From positions 1-7,762 of the forward strand of contig CAMLNJ010000121.1 in assembly GCA_946481225.1 (NCBI GenBank): a stretch of DNA of 7,762 nucleotides. The letters are read 5' to 3'. How positions within the stretch are numbered: the stretch's first letter is position 1; each line of letters starts with the position of its first letter. Shown piece by piece: positions 1-6,526 of the stretch. Source of the stretch: an uncultured Verrucomicrobiota bacterium. Lineage in GTDB: Bacteria > Verrucomicrobiota > Verrucomicrobiae > Opitutales > Opitutaceae. The position numbers and the translations under genes were made by a program. The notes beneath the pieces are model-generated. The model was not told the origin of the DNA, did not search any database, and saw nothing but the letters and a program-made list of their open reading frames with translations.

Positions 1-1498
1 CGGCGCGGGCCGCGTCCGTGCCCGCCCCCAGCGAATCCAGATAATCGAGCAGATCCTCGCCGCGTTCGCCGCCCCCCGAGAAAAGCCCTGCGTAGGAAGG
101 CATGCGGGACCCGGGCGAAACTTCCCGAGGCGAGAGAAGGTGCGCGCGGTTCCACTCGCGGGAACGACGGTTGCCCACGTTCAACAAGTCCGGCCCTTGG
201 CGCCGGTTGCCAAAAAGCGGCGGCTGCTCCCGCAACAACTCCTCGAGCGGCCTGGCCGGCCCCCAGCGCACGACGTCCTTCGTGCCCGGACGCACATACT
301 GCGAGTGGCAATGGATGCAGCCCTCCGCGATGTAAACCTCGCGCCCCCTCAGGATGGCCGCCTCGTCCGCGCGAAGATCCGAGGGTGAAGCGATGGCGGC
401 CAGACCGCCGGCCAGCGCGAGCAACGCGACGCGGGCGCCGCCGGAGGCGCCTCGCATCCACCACAGCCCGCCCGCGACGGCCCCCAACGCGACGACGCCG
501 AACCAGTCCGGCACGCCGTGCAGATCCTGCGCCATCCCGATGCCGAGGGCGGAACCGCCCCACCCCGCCACCGCGTAAATCAGCGCGGCCGTCCGCGGCT
601 CCCCGGCGCGGGCGGGAACATAGACGAGCGCCGCCGAATACAGCGAAACCCCCGCCACATAGAGAATCTCCGCGCCCTCGTTCCCGATCCACCGGCACGC
701 GGCCGCCAACGACACGGCCGCCGCGGCCGTCACCCACCCGGCCCGGCCTCGGTCGAGCATCCAACCGCCGATCACCGCGGCCACGAAATGCGCCGCCGCA
801 TTTCCGCCCAGGGTCCACGCCCCGCGCCAGGCCGAGGCCTTCAGGACTTCCGTATGCTGGATGATGTAGAAGGCCGCGGAATCCATCCACACGAGCGCGA
901 GGAACACGAGGACCCAGCCGCCCGGCCCGCGCCTCTCCGCGGCAAACTCCTCCGTCGCGCCCAGCGGCCCGGCGATCCACGCTCCCGCAAGCACCGCGAC
1001 GATCGCGCAGAACGACTGGGCCACGGGTGAAGCCTCGAAGACGACCGGCACGTTGCAAAACGCGTAAGCCGCCCCCGTTCCCAGTCCGGCCGCGAGCCCC
1101 AGCCTCCGCCGCCCGACGATCGCACGCAGCCCCGTCGCCAGCGTCACCGTGGCGCCGCCCAACGAAACCCCCACCCCCGCGCCCGCGAGCGCGAGCCCCG
1201 CCGCGCCCAAGCCCCGCGCCCCCACCGCGCCGCCCGCCGCGACCGCGCACCACAGCAACCAGCCAGCCAGCCGGGCGCCCCACCGCGCACGCTGAAAGAA
1301 CCGCGCCGCGAGCACGCTCCCCGCCGCGCCACCCGCACCGAGACCGCCCATGACCAGACGAAGCCCCGCCCCGTCCCCCGCCACGGGCCTCGCCAGCTCG
1401 ATAAAGGCGAATTCCGCGAAGAGGAGAAAGTAGACGTAGGTCGCCGCCACCAACGCCGCGCCGCGCCAGATCCCGTCCCGCCGATCTGGGTCATTCAT
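1..1498 (-). CDS. MFS-like membrane domain fused to CcoO-like monoheme cytochrome c (3' end outside window)
   Basis: The frame stays open for 499 codons and runs off the left edge, so the C-terminus is missing. Residues 1-350 are a hydrophobic polytopic domain with about 12 predicted helices resembling an MFS permease. A further hydrophobic stretch (about 354-371) leads into a cytochrome c domain with the heme motif C394-I-H-C397-H398 followed by SQYVRPG, then GPDLLNVGNR and a likely distal ligand Met466 in SRMPSY. That succession is characteristic of CcoO/FixO, the membrane-anchored monoheme subunit of cbb3 oxidases. Twelve helices plus one anchor would place the heme outside the cytoplasm, as heme attachment requires. 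The ATG at 1498 has GGAGG 8 bases upstream and overlaps the previous gene by 8 bases. Inferred role: electron delivery to the CcoN-like protein encoded two genes upstream. The cytochrome assignment is strong; the MFS label rests on helix pattern only, and its substrate is unknown. Confidence 0.85.
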   Translation of the reverse strand, partial: MNDPDRRDGIWRGAALVAATYVYFLLFAEFAFIELARPVAGDGAGLRLVMGGLGAGGAAGSVLAARFFQRARWGARLAGWLLWCAVAAGGAVGARGLGAAGLALAGAGVGVSLGGATVTLATGLRAIVGRRRLGLAAGLGTGAAYAFCNVPVVFEASPVAQSFCAIVAVLAGAWIAGPLGATEEFAAERRGPGGWVLVFLALVWMDSAAFYIIQHTEVLKASAWRGAWTLGGNAAAHFVAAVIGGWMLDRGRAGWVTAAAAVSLAAACRWIGNEGAEILYVAGVSLYSAALVYVPARAGEPRTAALIYAVAGWGGSALGIGMAQDLHGVPDWFGVVALGAVAGGLWWMRGASGGARVALLALAGGLAAIASPSDLRADEAAILRGREVYIAEGCIHCHSQYVRPGTKDVVRWGPARPLEELLREQPPLFGNRRQGPDLLNVGNRRSREWNRAHLLSPREVSPGSRMPSYAGLFSGGGERGEDLLDYLDSLGAGTDAARA

Positions 1499-1889
1499 CG
1501 TCCCACCCTCCGCGTCGCAGCAACCACAGCTGGACCGCCGCCAAGGCTCCATCCGTCAACGCCACCACGATCCATCGCGGCTCCAACGAAGCCGCCGCCA
1601 CCGCAACCGCGCAATACCCGCCCGCCGCGACGCGAAACAGGATGGTGATCGCCAGCGTCTCGCGCAGCCGCCCCGCGCCGCCGCGCGCGAACGCGACGAG
1701 ATAAGAAGCGCCCACTGCCCCGACGAAAGCCCCCACCCAGCGCAAAAAGACCAAGGCCTCCGGCCCCGGCGCCGCGACTTGCATCGCGCCCAGAGTGAGC
1801 GAAGGCGCGACGAGCAGCCCCAGCCCCGTGGCCGCGTCCATTCCGCCCGCCACCCAGGCCAGACCGCGCGCGATCTTCAAGGTCCTCAT
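1491..1889 (-). CDS. Small four-helix membrane protein of unknown function
   Basis: A 132-residue protein with about four hydrophobic segments (roughly residues 8-37, 45-68, 77-100 and 105-124) and a short charged tail ending WDDE. I do not recognise a family; the size and helix pattern resemble small DoxX-like or DUF4345-like membrane proteins, but no diagnostic motif is visible. No cysteine pair or heme motif is present. The start at 1889 overlaps the stop of the CcoN-like gene as ATGA and has GGAGG 7 bases upstream, so translation is probably coupled. Its stop overlaps the next gene by 8 bases. The same frame stays open far upstream, but that part is an alternative frame of the CcoN-like gene. 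Its position between the two oxidase-like subunits suggests an accessory or assembly subunit, an inference from context only. Confidence 0.8.
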   Translation of the reverse strand: MRTLKIARGLAWVAGGMDAATGLGLLVAPSLTLGAMQVAAPGPEALVFLRWVGAFVGAVGASYLVAFARGGAGRLRETLAITILFRVAAGGYCAVAVAAASLEPRWIVVALTDGALAAVQLWLLRRGGWDDE

Positions 1890-3154
1890 CGGCTCGCCTC
1901 CATCGCCCGGTCCGCGTTCGCCTCCCGCCACGCCAGCGCGGCGGCCGCCGTCATCGCGATCCCCGCCGCCAGGCGGCCCGCGAAAATCCAGCGCGTCCAT
2001 TCCGCGCCGTGGAAAAGCTCCGCCGGATGCTCCGCCTCGGTCATGCCAAGCGCCAACATCAACCCGACATACGCCACGCAGCCAAGCTGCCAGATGCGGA
2101 ACACGGCCCGCCCGCCGATCGGATGCCCCGGACACAGCTCGTTCAGCACGACGAAATTCACCGAGGTCAAAAAGCCCGCCATCGCCAGATGCGCGTGGGC
2201 CACGAGCGCATGGGTGAATTTTCCCGCCTCCGAAAATCCGGGTAAAAACGAGAGCCATCCGTCGGTCACCAGCAGGACCCACCACACGCCGGCCGCCGCC
2301 GCCCAGCGCGTCGACGCCGCGCTCCACTCCCACCCGCGGCCGTGCAGCCAGAGCAAAGGCATCCAAAGCAGCAGCAAGCCGAGGCCCGCGATCTGCCCGG
2401 CCGCATGATGCGAGGCGTTGCCCCGCTCCAACATCCCGCAAACCACGAAGGAGACGATCAGCGCCCACCAGAACCACGCCTCCCGCCGCCCCTCGCGCCG
2501 ACGCACGCCGAGCAGGATCGGCAACAGACCGAGCACCGCCACTATCCCGAGCGTGGAGCCGAGCAGCGAGGCCCCCGTCGCTCCGCCGCTGTCCGGATTG
2601 GCCGCGGGATAAACCTCCCGCCCGGCCGCCCAATAAAACAGCGCGGGCACCACGCCTAGCATCGCCAAAAGCCCGGCCGCCACGCGCCAGCGAGCCGTCC
2701 CCCGGCGCCCGCGTCCCCACCACAGATGCGCGGCGAGCAGCGCCCACGACACGGACATCGCGAGCGCGGGCAGGACGCGCGCCCATCCCGACCAATCGAG
2801 AAACAGCTTCCCGCTCGCGCGCCCGCCTATCCACGCGACCGCGCCGAGCGTCAGCGCGCCCGACCACGCCCGCAGAGCCAAGCGCGCGTGCGCGGGAGCG
2901 GAGAGATGGCGCGGCTCCAGACACGCCGCCAGAAGCGCCCCGACCAGAGGCAAGGCGCACCAACCGTAGAGTTGACCGTCGAGATGCACCGGCATCCAGC
3001 GCCCGTAGCCGAGCGCCGGCACCCCGCCGCCCAGCCCCGGCCACACCAGGAGCGCGGCGAGATAGAGCCCCGCGAGATTTGCGACGAGCAACCAGCCCAG
3101 CGCATGCCGCCGAACCGCGCGCGCGACCTCGAACTCGAACACCGCGCCCTTCAC
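1886..3154 (-). CDS. CcoN-like heme-copper oxidase subunit I homologue with an incomplete CuB site
   Basis: A 422-residue polytopic membrane protein with about 12 helices, somewhat shorter than typical CcoN (about 475). My manual alignment to CcoN gives: His57 in MPVHLDGQLYGW as the helix II low-spin heme b ligand; His249-His250 followed by a segment ending LLLWMPLLW, matching the CuB His-His pair and the LWMPSW stretch of CcoN; and the helix X motif H320-A-H322, matching the high-spin and low-spin heme ligands. Two active-site features are missing. There is no histidine between residues 144 and 248, where the helix VI CuB ligand belongs, and no tyrosine between 183 and 361, where the cross-linked helix VII tyrosine belongs. 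The segment aligning with helix VI reads NPDSGGATGASLLGSTLG. The start is GTG at 3154, overlapping the ATPase stop as GTGA. Family membership is fairly secure; oxygen-reductase activity is doubtful. Confidence 0.85.
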   Translation of the reverse strand: MKGAVFEFEVARAVRRHALGWLLVANLAGLYLAALLVWPGLGGGVPALGYGRWMPVHLDGQLYGWCALPLVGALLAACLEPRHLSAPAHARLALRAWSGALTLGAVAWIGGRASGKLFLDWSGWARVLPALAMSVSWALLAAHLWWGRGRRGTARWRVAAGLLAMLGVVPALFYWAAGREVYPAANPDSGGATGASLLGSTLGIVAVLGLLPILLGVRRREGRREAWFWWALIVSFVVCGMLERGNASHHAAGQIAGLGLLLLWMPLLWLHGRGWEWSAASTRWAAAAGVWWVLLVTDGWLSFLPGFSEAGKFTHALVAHAHLAMAGFLTSVNFVVLNELCPGHPIGGRAVFRIWQLGCVAYVGLMLALGMTEAEHPAELFHGAEWTRWIFAGRLAAGIAMTAAAALAWREANADRAMEASR

Positions 3155-3852
3155 ACTTCCTCCACCCGCCCCCGGCTCATCCGCAGGACACGATCGCAGG
3201 CCTCGGCGAACCGGCGTTCATGGGTGCAAAGCAAGACCGCTACCCCCTCCGCCCGCGCCAGCTCCTGAAGCAACGAAAAGATCTTTTCCCCCGTCTGCTC
3301 GTCGAGCGAGCCCGTGGGCTCGTCCGCCAGAAGCAGACGCGGCGAGTTCATGAGCGCCCGACAGATCGCGACGCGCTGCCGCTCGCCTCCCGAAAGATCC
3401 TGCGCGCGATGTCGCAGCCGGTGATCCAGCCCGACTCGCTCGGCCAACTCGCGAACCCGCTTCGCCATCGCGGAGGGCGCGACCCCGAGGGCGAGCGCCG
3501 GCACGCGGATATTCTCCTCCACCGTGAGGTCCGGGATCAGGTTGTGGAGCTGGAAAACGAAACCCAGCCAGTGGCGTCGCAAACGCAGGCGCTCCGCCTC
3601 TCCGCTCGGATCGAGGCCGCAGATTCGCAGCTCGCCGCGGTCCGGGGCGTCCAGCCCGCCGAGCAGATGCAACAGCGTGCTCTTGCCTGAGCCTGAGGCG
3701 CCCCACAAAGCCACCAGCTCCCCGGCGCGCACCGCGAGCGAGGCGCCCCGCAACACCTCCACCCGGCCGTGGTCGTGGCTTTTCCAGACCTCGCGCGCCT
3801 CGGCAAGAATCTCGCCGTGCGCGCGGTGGTTCGAACGGGATCGCTCATTCAT
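3151..3852 (-). CDS. ABC transporter ATP-binding protein, LolD/MacB type
   Basis: A 233-residue nucleotide-binding subunit with every expected motif in order: Walker A GASGSGKST (51-59), Q-loop Gln101 in VFQLHNLIPDLT, signature LSGGE (153-157), Walker B LLLADE with catalytic Glu178 followed by PTGSLDE, and H-loop His211 in THE. The Q-loop and post-Walker B sequences are typical of the LolD/MacB/FtsE group, whose members energise lipoprotein extraction, drug or peptide export, or periplasmic mechanotransmission. It should pair with the permease encoded just upstream. The ATG at 3852 has GGAGG 9 bases upstream and overlaps the permease stop by 8 bases; the stop overlaps the CcoN-like start by 4 bases. 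The N-terminal 14 residues before the core fold are a little longer than usual, but no other ATG is available. The substrate cannot be inferred. Confidence 0.95.
   Translation of the reverse strand: MNERSRSNHRAHGEILAEAREVWKSHDHGRVEVLRGASLAVRAGELVALWGASGSGKSTLLHLLGGLDAPDRGELRICGLDPSGEAERLRLRRHWLGFVFQLHNLIPDLTVEENIRVPALALGVAPSAMAKRVRELAERVGLDHRLRHRAQDLSGGERQRVAICRALMNSPRLLLADEPTGSLDEQTGEKIFSLLQELARAEGVAVLLCTHERRFAEACDRVLRMSRGRVEEV
3159..3163 (-). promoter_or_regulatory. Shine-Dalgarno site supporting the GTG start at 3154
   Basis: GGAGG lies 4 bases before the GTG start of the CcoN-like gene, inside the last codons of the ABC ATPase gene. No in-frame ATG gives a better-placed start, and the protein needs nearly all its N-terminus to keep the first helix, so GTG is the preferred start. 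Confidence 0.65.
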
Positions 3853-4969
3853 AGCGCAGGGCCTCCGCGGGTTGGATCCTGGAAGCGTGCCACGCCGGAT
3901 AAAGCGCCCCCGCCAGCGCCGTCAGGAAAGCCGTGCAAACGACGCCGGCCACCACCGGTCCCGTCACGCGGGCTTCCAGGTAGCCCTGCATGTCCGGTAT
4001 CCGCGAGAGCAACGCGAGCACCGCCGCTCCGAGGCCGGCCCCCAGCACCAGGCCGGCGGCGGCGAGCACCATCGATTCGGCGATCACGAGCGCCCCGATC
4101 TGCCCGGACGCGAAGCCGCACACGCGCAGCACCGCCAGCTCGCGAATGCGCCCGAAGACGGAAAGCAGCATCGTGTTCGCCACCCCGAGGCCGCCGAGCA
4201 CGAAGGCGCAGACGCCCACCGCCCAGGCAGTGACATGGAGGATCTTGAAGCTGCTGTAACTCTGGCTGAACTCCCGGTTCTCCAGCGCCATCACCCCCGA
4301 CTGCTCCGCCTCGAGCGCCGCCTTGAAGTCCCCGCCCCGGGAACGATCCCGCAGTTTCACGGAGACGATCGAAGCCGTGTCCTCGCGGTGGAAAAACGCC
4401 TGGGCGTCCGCTATCGGCATGAAAACGCCGCCGTCCTCGAAACCGTTCTCGGTGCGGAGAATCCCGCCGACCACGAACTCGCCGCGGCCTATCTCCACCC
4501 GTTGCCCCGCCTTCGCGTCGAGAAACTCGGCCGCCCGCGTCCCGAGAAACACCTCCCCCTTTCGCGACCCAAACCCGGCCGCCGAACCCGCGATCCACTT
4601 CGCCCGGCCCAGGCGCGGATCGTCCGCCTCGATGCCGAAGCAGGTGATCACCGGATGCCCCTCCGCGGACACGAGGCCGAAGAGCATCGCGTGCGCCTCG
4701 GCGACCTCGGGCCGCGCGCGCACCGCCGCGAGCTGCGCGGGCGTCACCGAGCTGAAGAAAAGATCCGACACCTTGCGCTCGAACACGAGGTAGTCGCTGT
4801 CGGTGTTGAGAATCCGCTCGAACATGCCGATGGCGCCATGCACCACGGCGAGGATCGCGAGCATCGCCGCGACCCCGAAGGCGATGCCCGCCACGCCGAT
4901 GAGCGCGCGCAGGCGGTGCCGACGGAGATTCGTGAACGCGAGGGAAAGATAGCGCAGGCGGGTCGTCAT
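3845..4969 (-). CDS. ABC transporter permease, MacB/FtsX family
   Basis: A 374-residue inner-membrane protein with the MacB/LolC layout: one N-terminal helix (about 21-43) after an RRHRLRALIG entry, a periplasmic domain of about 200 residues (MacB_PCD-like, 45-243), then three helices (about 245-270, 292-322, 337-358). The C-terminus YPAWHASRIQPAEALRYE is the hallmark ending of this family. It should form a dimer with the adjacent ATPase. The frame is open back to 5107, but residues before the ATG at 4969 overlap the prenyl synthase gene and look non-natural (Arg/Pro/Ser-rich), so I use 4969, where the sequence MTTRLRYLSLAFTNLRRHRL is typical. The gap to the upstream gene is 19 bases and no clear Shine-Dalgarno site is seen. 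Function could be lipoprotein or lipid handling, export, or assembly of the respiratory proteins encoded downstream; the sequence does not decide. Confidence 0.93.
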   Translation of the reverse strand: MTTRLRYLSLAFTNLRRHRLRALIGVAGIAFGVAAMLAILAVVHGAIGMFERILNTDSDYLVFERKVSDLFFSSVTPAQLAAVRARPEVAEAHAMLFGLVSAEGHPVITCFGIEADDPRLGRAKWIAGSAAGFGSRKGEVFLGTRAAEFLDAKAGQRVEIGRGEFVVGGILRTENGFEDGGVFMPIADAQAFFHREDTASIVSVKLRDRSRGGDFKAALEAEQSGVMALENREFSQSYSSFKILHVTAWAVGVCAFVLGGLGVANTMLLSVFGRIRELAVLRVCGFASGQIGALVIAESMVLAAAGLVLGAGLGAAVLALLSRIPDMQGYLEARVTGPVVAGVVCTAFLTALAGALYPAWHASRIQPAEALRYE

Positions 4970-4988
4970 CGAAGAAGACGCGGTCGGT

Positions 4989-5912
4989 TCAGGCCGCGGC
5001 CAACGCCTCCACGGCGGCGACGGAGCCGCGATGCGCGACGGCGAAAATCTCCTCCTGGAAACGCCGCAGATAACCCCAGCGCACGTCCCGCGAGACGAGC
5101 CGCCCAACCGCGCCGGAAGCCAGCCGGGCGAGCCGCTCCACGCGCCCCCCGGCCGCGCGCACGCCGAGCGAGATGGCCAGATTGGGACGCGCGAACAGGC
5201 CGTCTCTGCCGACCGTCTTCCCCGTCTCGGACTGGGAGCGAAGCACGTCGCAAAGATCGTCCATCGCCTGGAAGGACAAGCCCCAGTAGACGCAGAGCCG
5301 CTTGAGCTCCCGCCGTTCGTCCGGTCCCGCGTCTCCCGCCAGCGCGGGAAGAAACACCGCCAGCCAGAAAAGCGCGCCGGTCTTCGCCGCGGCGATCCTG
5401 GCCACGGCGCGGGCTCCTCCGCCCGATTCGCCGAAACGCAGATCCGCCGCCTGCCCGTCGACCAGACCCGCAGGACCCAGGCAGGCGTCGACGCAGACGA
5501 TGGCCTGGATGCGCACCGCCGGGTTTTTCTCCGCGAAGGCGAAACCGACGAGCGCGTAGGCCCGATTGATCAAGGCCAGCGCCGCCAGGATGGCCGTCGC
5601 CTCGCCATGAAGCTTGTGCACGCAGGGAAGCCCCCGCCGCGTGGCGGCGTCATCCATGCAGGGGAGATCGTCGAGGAGCAGGGACGCCGTGTGAAAATAC
5701 TCCACCGCGCAGGCGAGCTGCAACGCCGCGCCCTCGCCCAATCCGTGGACGCGGGCCGCCTCGAGGGTCAGGCGCGCGCGGACGAGTTTGCCCGGCTCGC
5801 CGGTCGCCTGCGTGATCGCGGCCTCCAAACGAGGTTCAAGACGGGGACCGATCGGTGCGAAATCCCGCAGCGCGGCCGCGAGCGGATCGAAGGAATGGGT
5901 AAGCGCGACCAT
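4989..5912 (-). CDS. Polyprenyl (probably geranylgeranyl) diphosphate synthase
   Basis: A 307-residue trans-isoprenyl diphosphate synthase that condenses isopentenyl diphosphate with an allylic diphosphate in the cytoplasm. Visible motifs: GKLVRARL (41-48) in place of the usual GKxxRP; the first aspartate-rich motif DDLPCMD (81-87) followed by RRG; KTG (177-179); and the second aspartate-rich motif FQAMDDLCD (214-222). The two-residue insertion in the first motif and the preceding HTASLLL, with no aromatic residue at the fourth or fifth position upstream, resemble bacterial CrtE-type GGPP synthases more than farnesyl synthases; product length is inferred from this alone. The ATG at 5912 lacks a recognisable Shine-Dalgarno site. 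A YceI-family gene lies 47 bases upstream, and YceI proteins are known isoprenoid binders, so the two may work on the same lipid. Confidence 0.92.
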   Translation of the reverse strand: MVALTHSFDPLAAALRDFAPIGPRLEPRLEAAITQATGEPGKLVRARLTLEAARVHGLGEGAALQLACAVEYFHTASLLLDDLPCMDDAATRRGLPCVHKLHGEATAILAALALINRAYALVGFAFAEKNPAVRIQAIVCVDACLGPAGLVDGQAADLRFGESGGGARAVARIAAAKTGALFWLAVFLPALAGDAGPDERRELKRLCVYWGLSFQAMDDLCDVLRSQSETGKTVGRDGLFARPNLAISLGVRAAGGRVERLARLASGAVGRLVSRDVRWGYLRRFQEEIFAVAHRGSVAAVEALAAA

Positions 5913-5951
5913 GACGAAAAATATGGAGGAGTTTTGCGGAGGTTTTTTTGT

Positions 5952-5976
5952 CCGCGGAATCAGCGATTCCCCGCGG
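5952..5976 (-). other. Stem-loop spanning the YceI stop codon, followed by an A-run
   Basis: CCGCGGAATC (5952-5961) pairs with GATTCC...GCGG (5965-5976) across a three-base loop, with a two-base CC bulge. The hairpin contains the YceI stop codon. In the minus-strand transcript it is followed by ACAAAAAAACC and not by a U-run, so it does not look like an intrinsic terminator. It may stabilise or mark a processing point in the mRNA between the YceI and prenyl synthase genes. Confidence 0.4.
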
Positions 5977-6526
5977 CGACGACGCCTTGGAGGTGAAAGG
6001 CGACCCGCACCGCGGGATCGACCTTCAGCACGAGGAATTTCTTTATCACCGGGAGGCCGAAATCCCGCGTATCGAGCGTCGCCTCGCCATCGATGGCGAA
6101 ACGCCCGTCATCGTGGAAGACCGACACCGGAAACCGGATCTCGCGCGCCAGGTCGTGCAACCGGAGCGTGCCGGCGGCGGTCAACCGCCCGTCTTCGCCG
6201 CGGGTGATCGACGCGAGCGTGAAGACGCCATCCGGATGATGTTCGGTATCCTGCCACGCGTGCATCTGCTCGTCGCGGTCCGCCTTGCCGGTCTTAACGT
6301 CGGCGAAGCGAAAAGCGAAACGCGCCGAAACCACCTCGCCCTTCGCGGGCTCGACGCAAATTTCCGCCTGGTAGGCCTCGAGTTTGCCGACAAAGGAATC
6401 GACCGTGGCCTTCACCGCGATGTCCACGCTCGAGCGGTCGGGATCGATCCGCAACGGCGCCACCTCCCCCCGGCACGCAAACGCCGCGACGGTCGCCAGT
6501 AGGGCAAGAAATCCGGATTTCATCAT
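5960..6526 (-). CDS. YceI-family periplasmic isoprenoid-binding-like protein
   Basis: A 188-residue protein with an N-terminal signal peptide (MMKSGFLALLATVAAFA) and a probable signal peptidase I site after A-F-A17; Cys18 follows, but the residues before it make a poor lipobox. The mature part matches YceI: an opening beta segment (LRIDPDRSSVDIAVKATVDS), the helix-loop RDEQMHAWQDTEHHPDGVF (84-102), the strand pair AGTLRLHDLAREIRFPVSV and a final KKFLVLKVDPAVRVAF. YceI proteins form a lipocalin-like barrel; a Thermus homologue binds polyisoprenoid. The role here could be carrying a quinone or other prenyl lipid in the periplasm. Two adjacent ATG codons (6526 and 6523) are possible starts, and only a weak GGCTCGG precedes them. 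It is probably the first gene of the long minus-strand unit, 47 bases ahead of the prenyl synthase. Confidence 0.9.
   Translation of the reverse strand: MMKSGFLALLATVAAFACRGEVAPLRIDPDRSSVDIAVKATVDSFVGKLEAYQAEICVEPAKGEVVSARFAFRFADVKTGKADRDEQMHAWQDTEHHPDGVFTLASITRGEDGRLTAAGTLRLHDLAREIRFPVSVFHDDGRFAIDGEATLDTRDFGLPVIKKFLVLKVDPAVRVAFHLQGVVAAGNR

Noticed and set aside
1144..1494. A closed 116-codon minus-strand frame starting MTQIGGTG
   Set aside because: It begins 4 bases inside the MFS-CcoO gene in a different frame. The overlapping frame from 1498 has the membrane helices and cytochrome motifs.
1890..3044. Upstream extension of the frame that ends with the four-helix protein, giving 517 codons
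   Set aside because: It reads through the CcoN-like gene in another frame and yields Gly/Arg/Ala-rich sequence without membrane pattern. Natural sequence begins at the ATG at 1889.
1886..3154. Calling the CcoN-like gene a normal cbb3 oxidase subunit I (ccoN)
   Set aside because: The first CuB histidine and the helix VII tyrosine are not found, so giving the standard symbol would imply an activity the sequence does not support.
4970..5107. A 46-residue N-terminal extension of the ABC permease
   Set aside because: It overlaps the end of the prenyl synthase gene and has an Arg/Pro/Ser-rich sequence not seen in the family; the ATG at 4969 gives the standard N-terminus.
3524..5305. A 593-codon plus-strand open frame, and similar long plus-strand frames at 5031-5996, 385-864, 1779-2408 and 2726-3268
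   Set aside because: They lie antisense to genes with clear motifs (ABC ATPase, permease, prenyl synthase, CcoN-like, CcoO-like). Their products are Arg/Pro/Ala-rich without any domain, as expected from high-GC antisense frames.
5943..5976. Intrinsic terminator made from the hairpin at 5952-5976 and the T-run at 5943-5949
   Set aside because: The T-run is on the plus strand upstream of the hairpin, so neither transcript has a stem followed by U residues.
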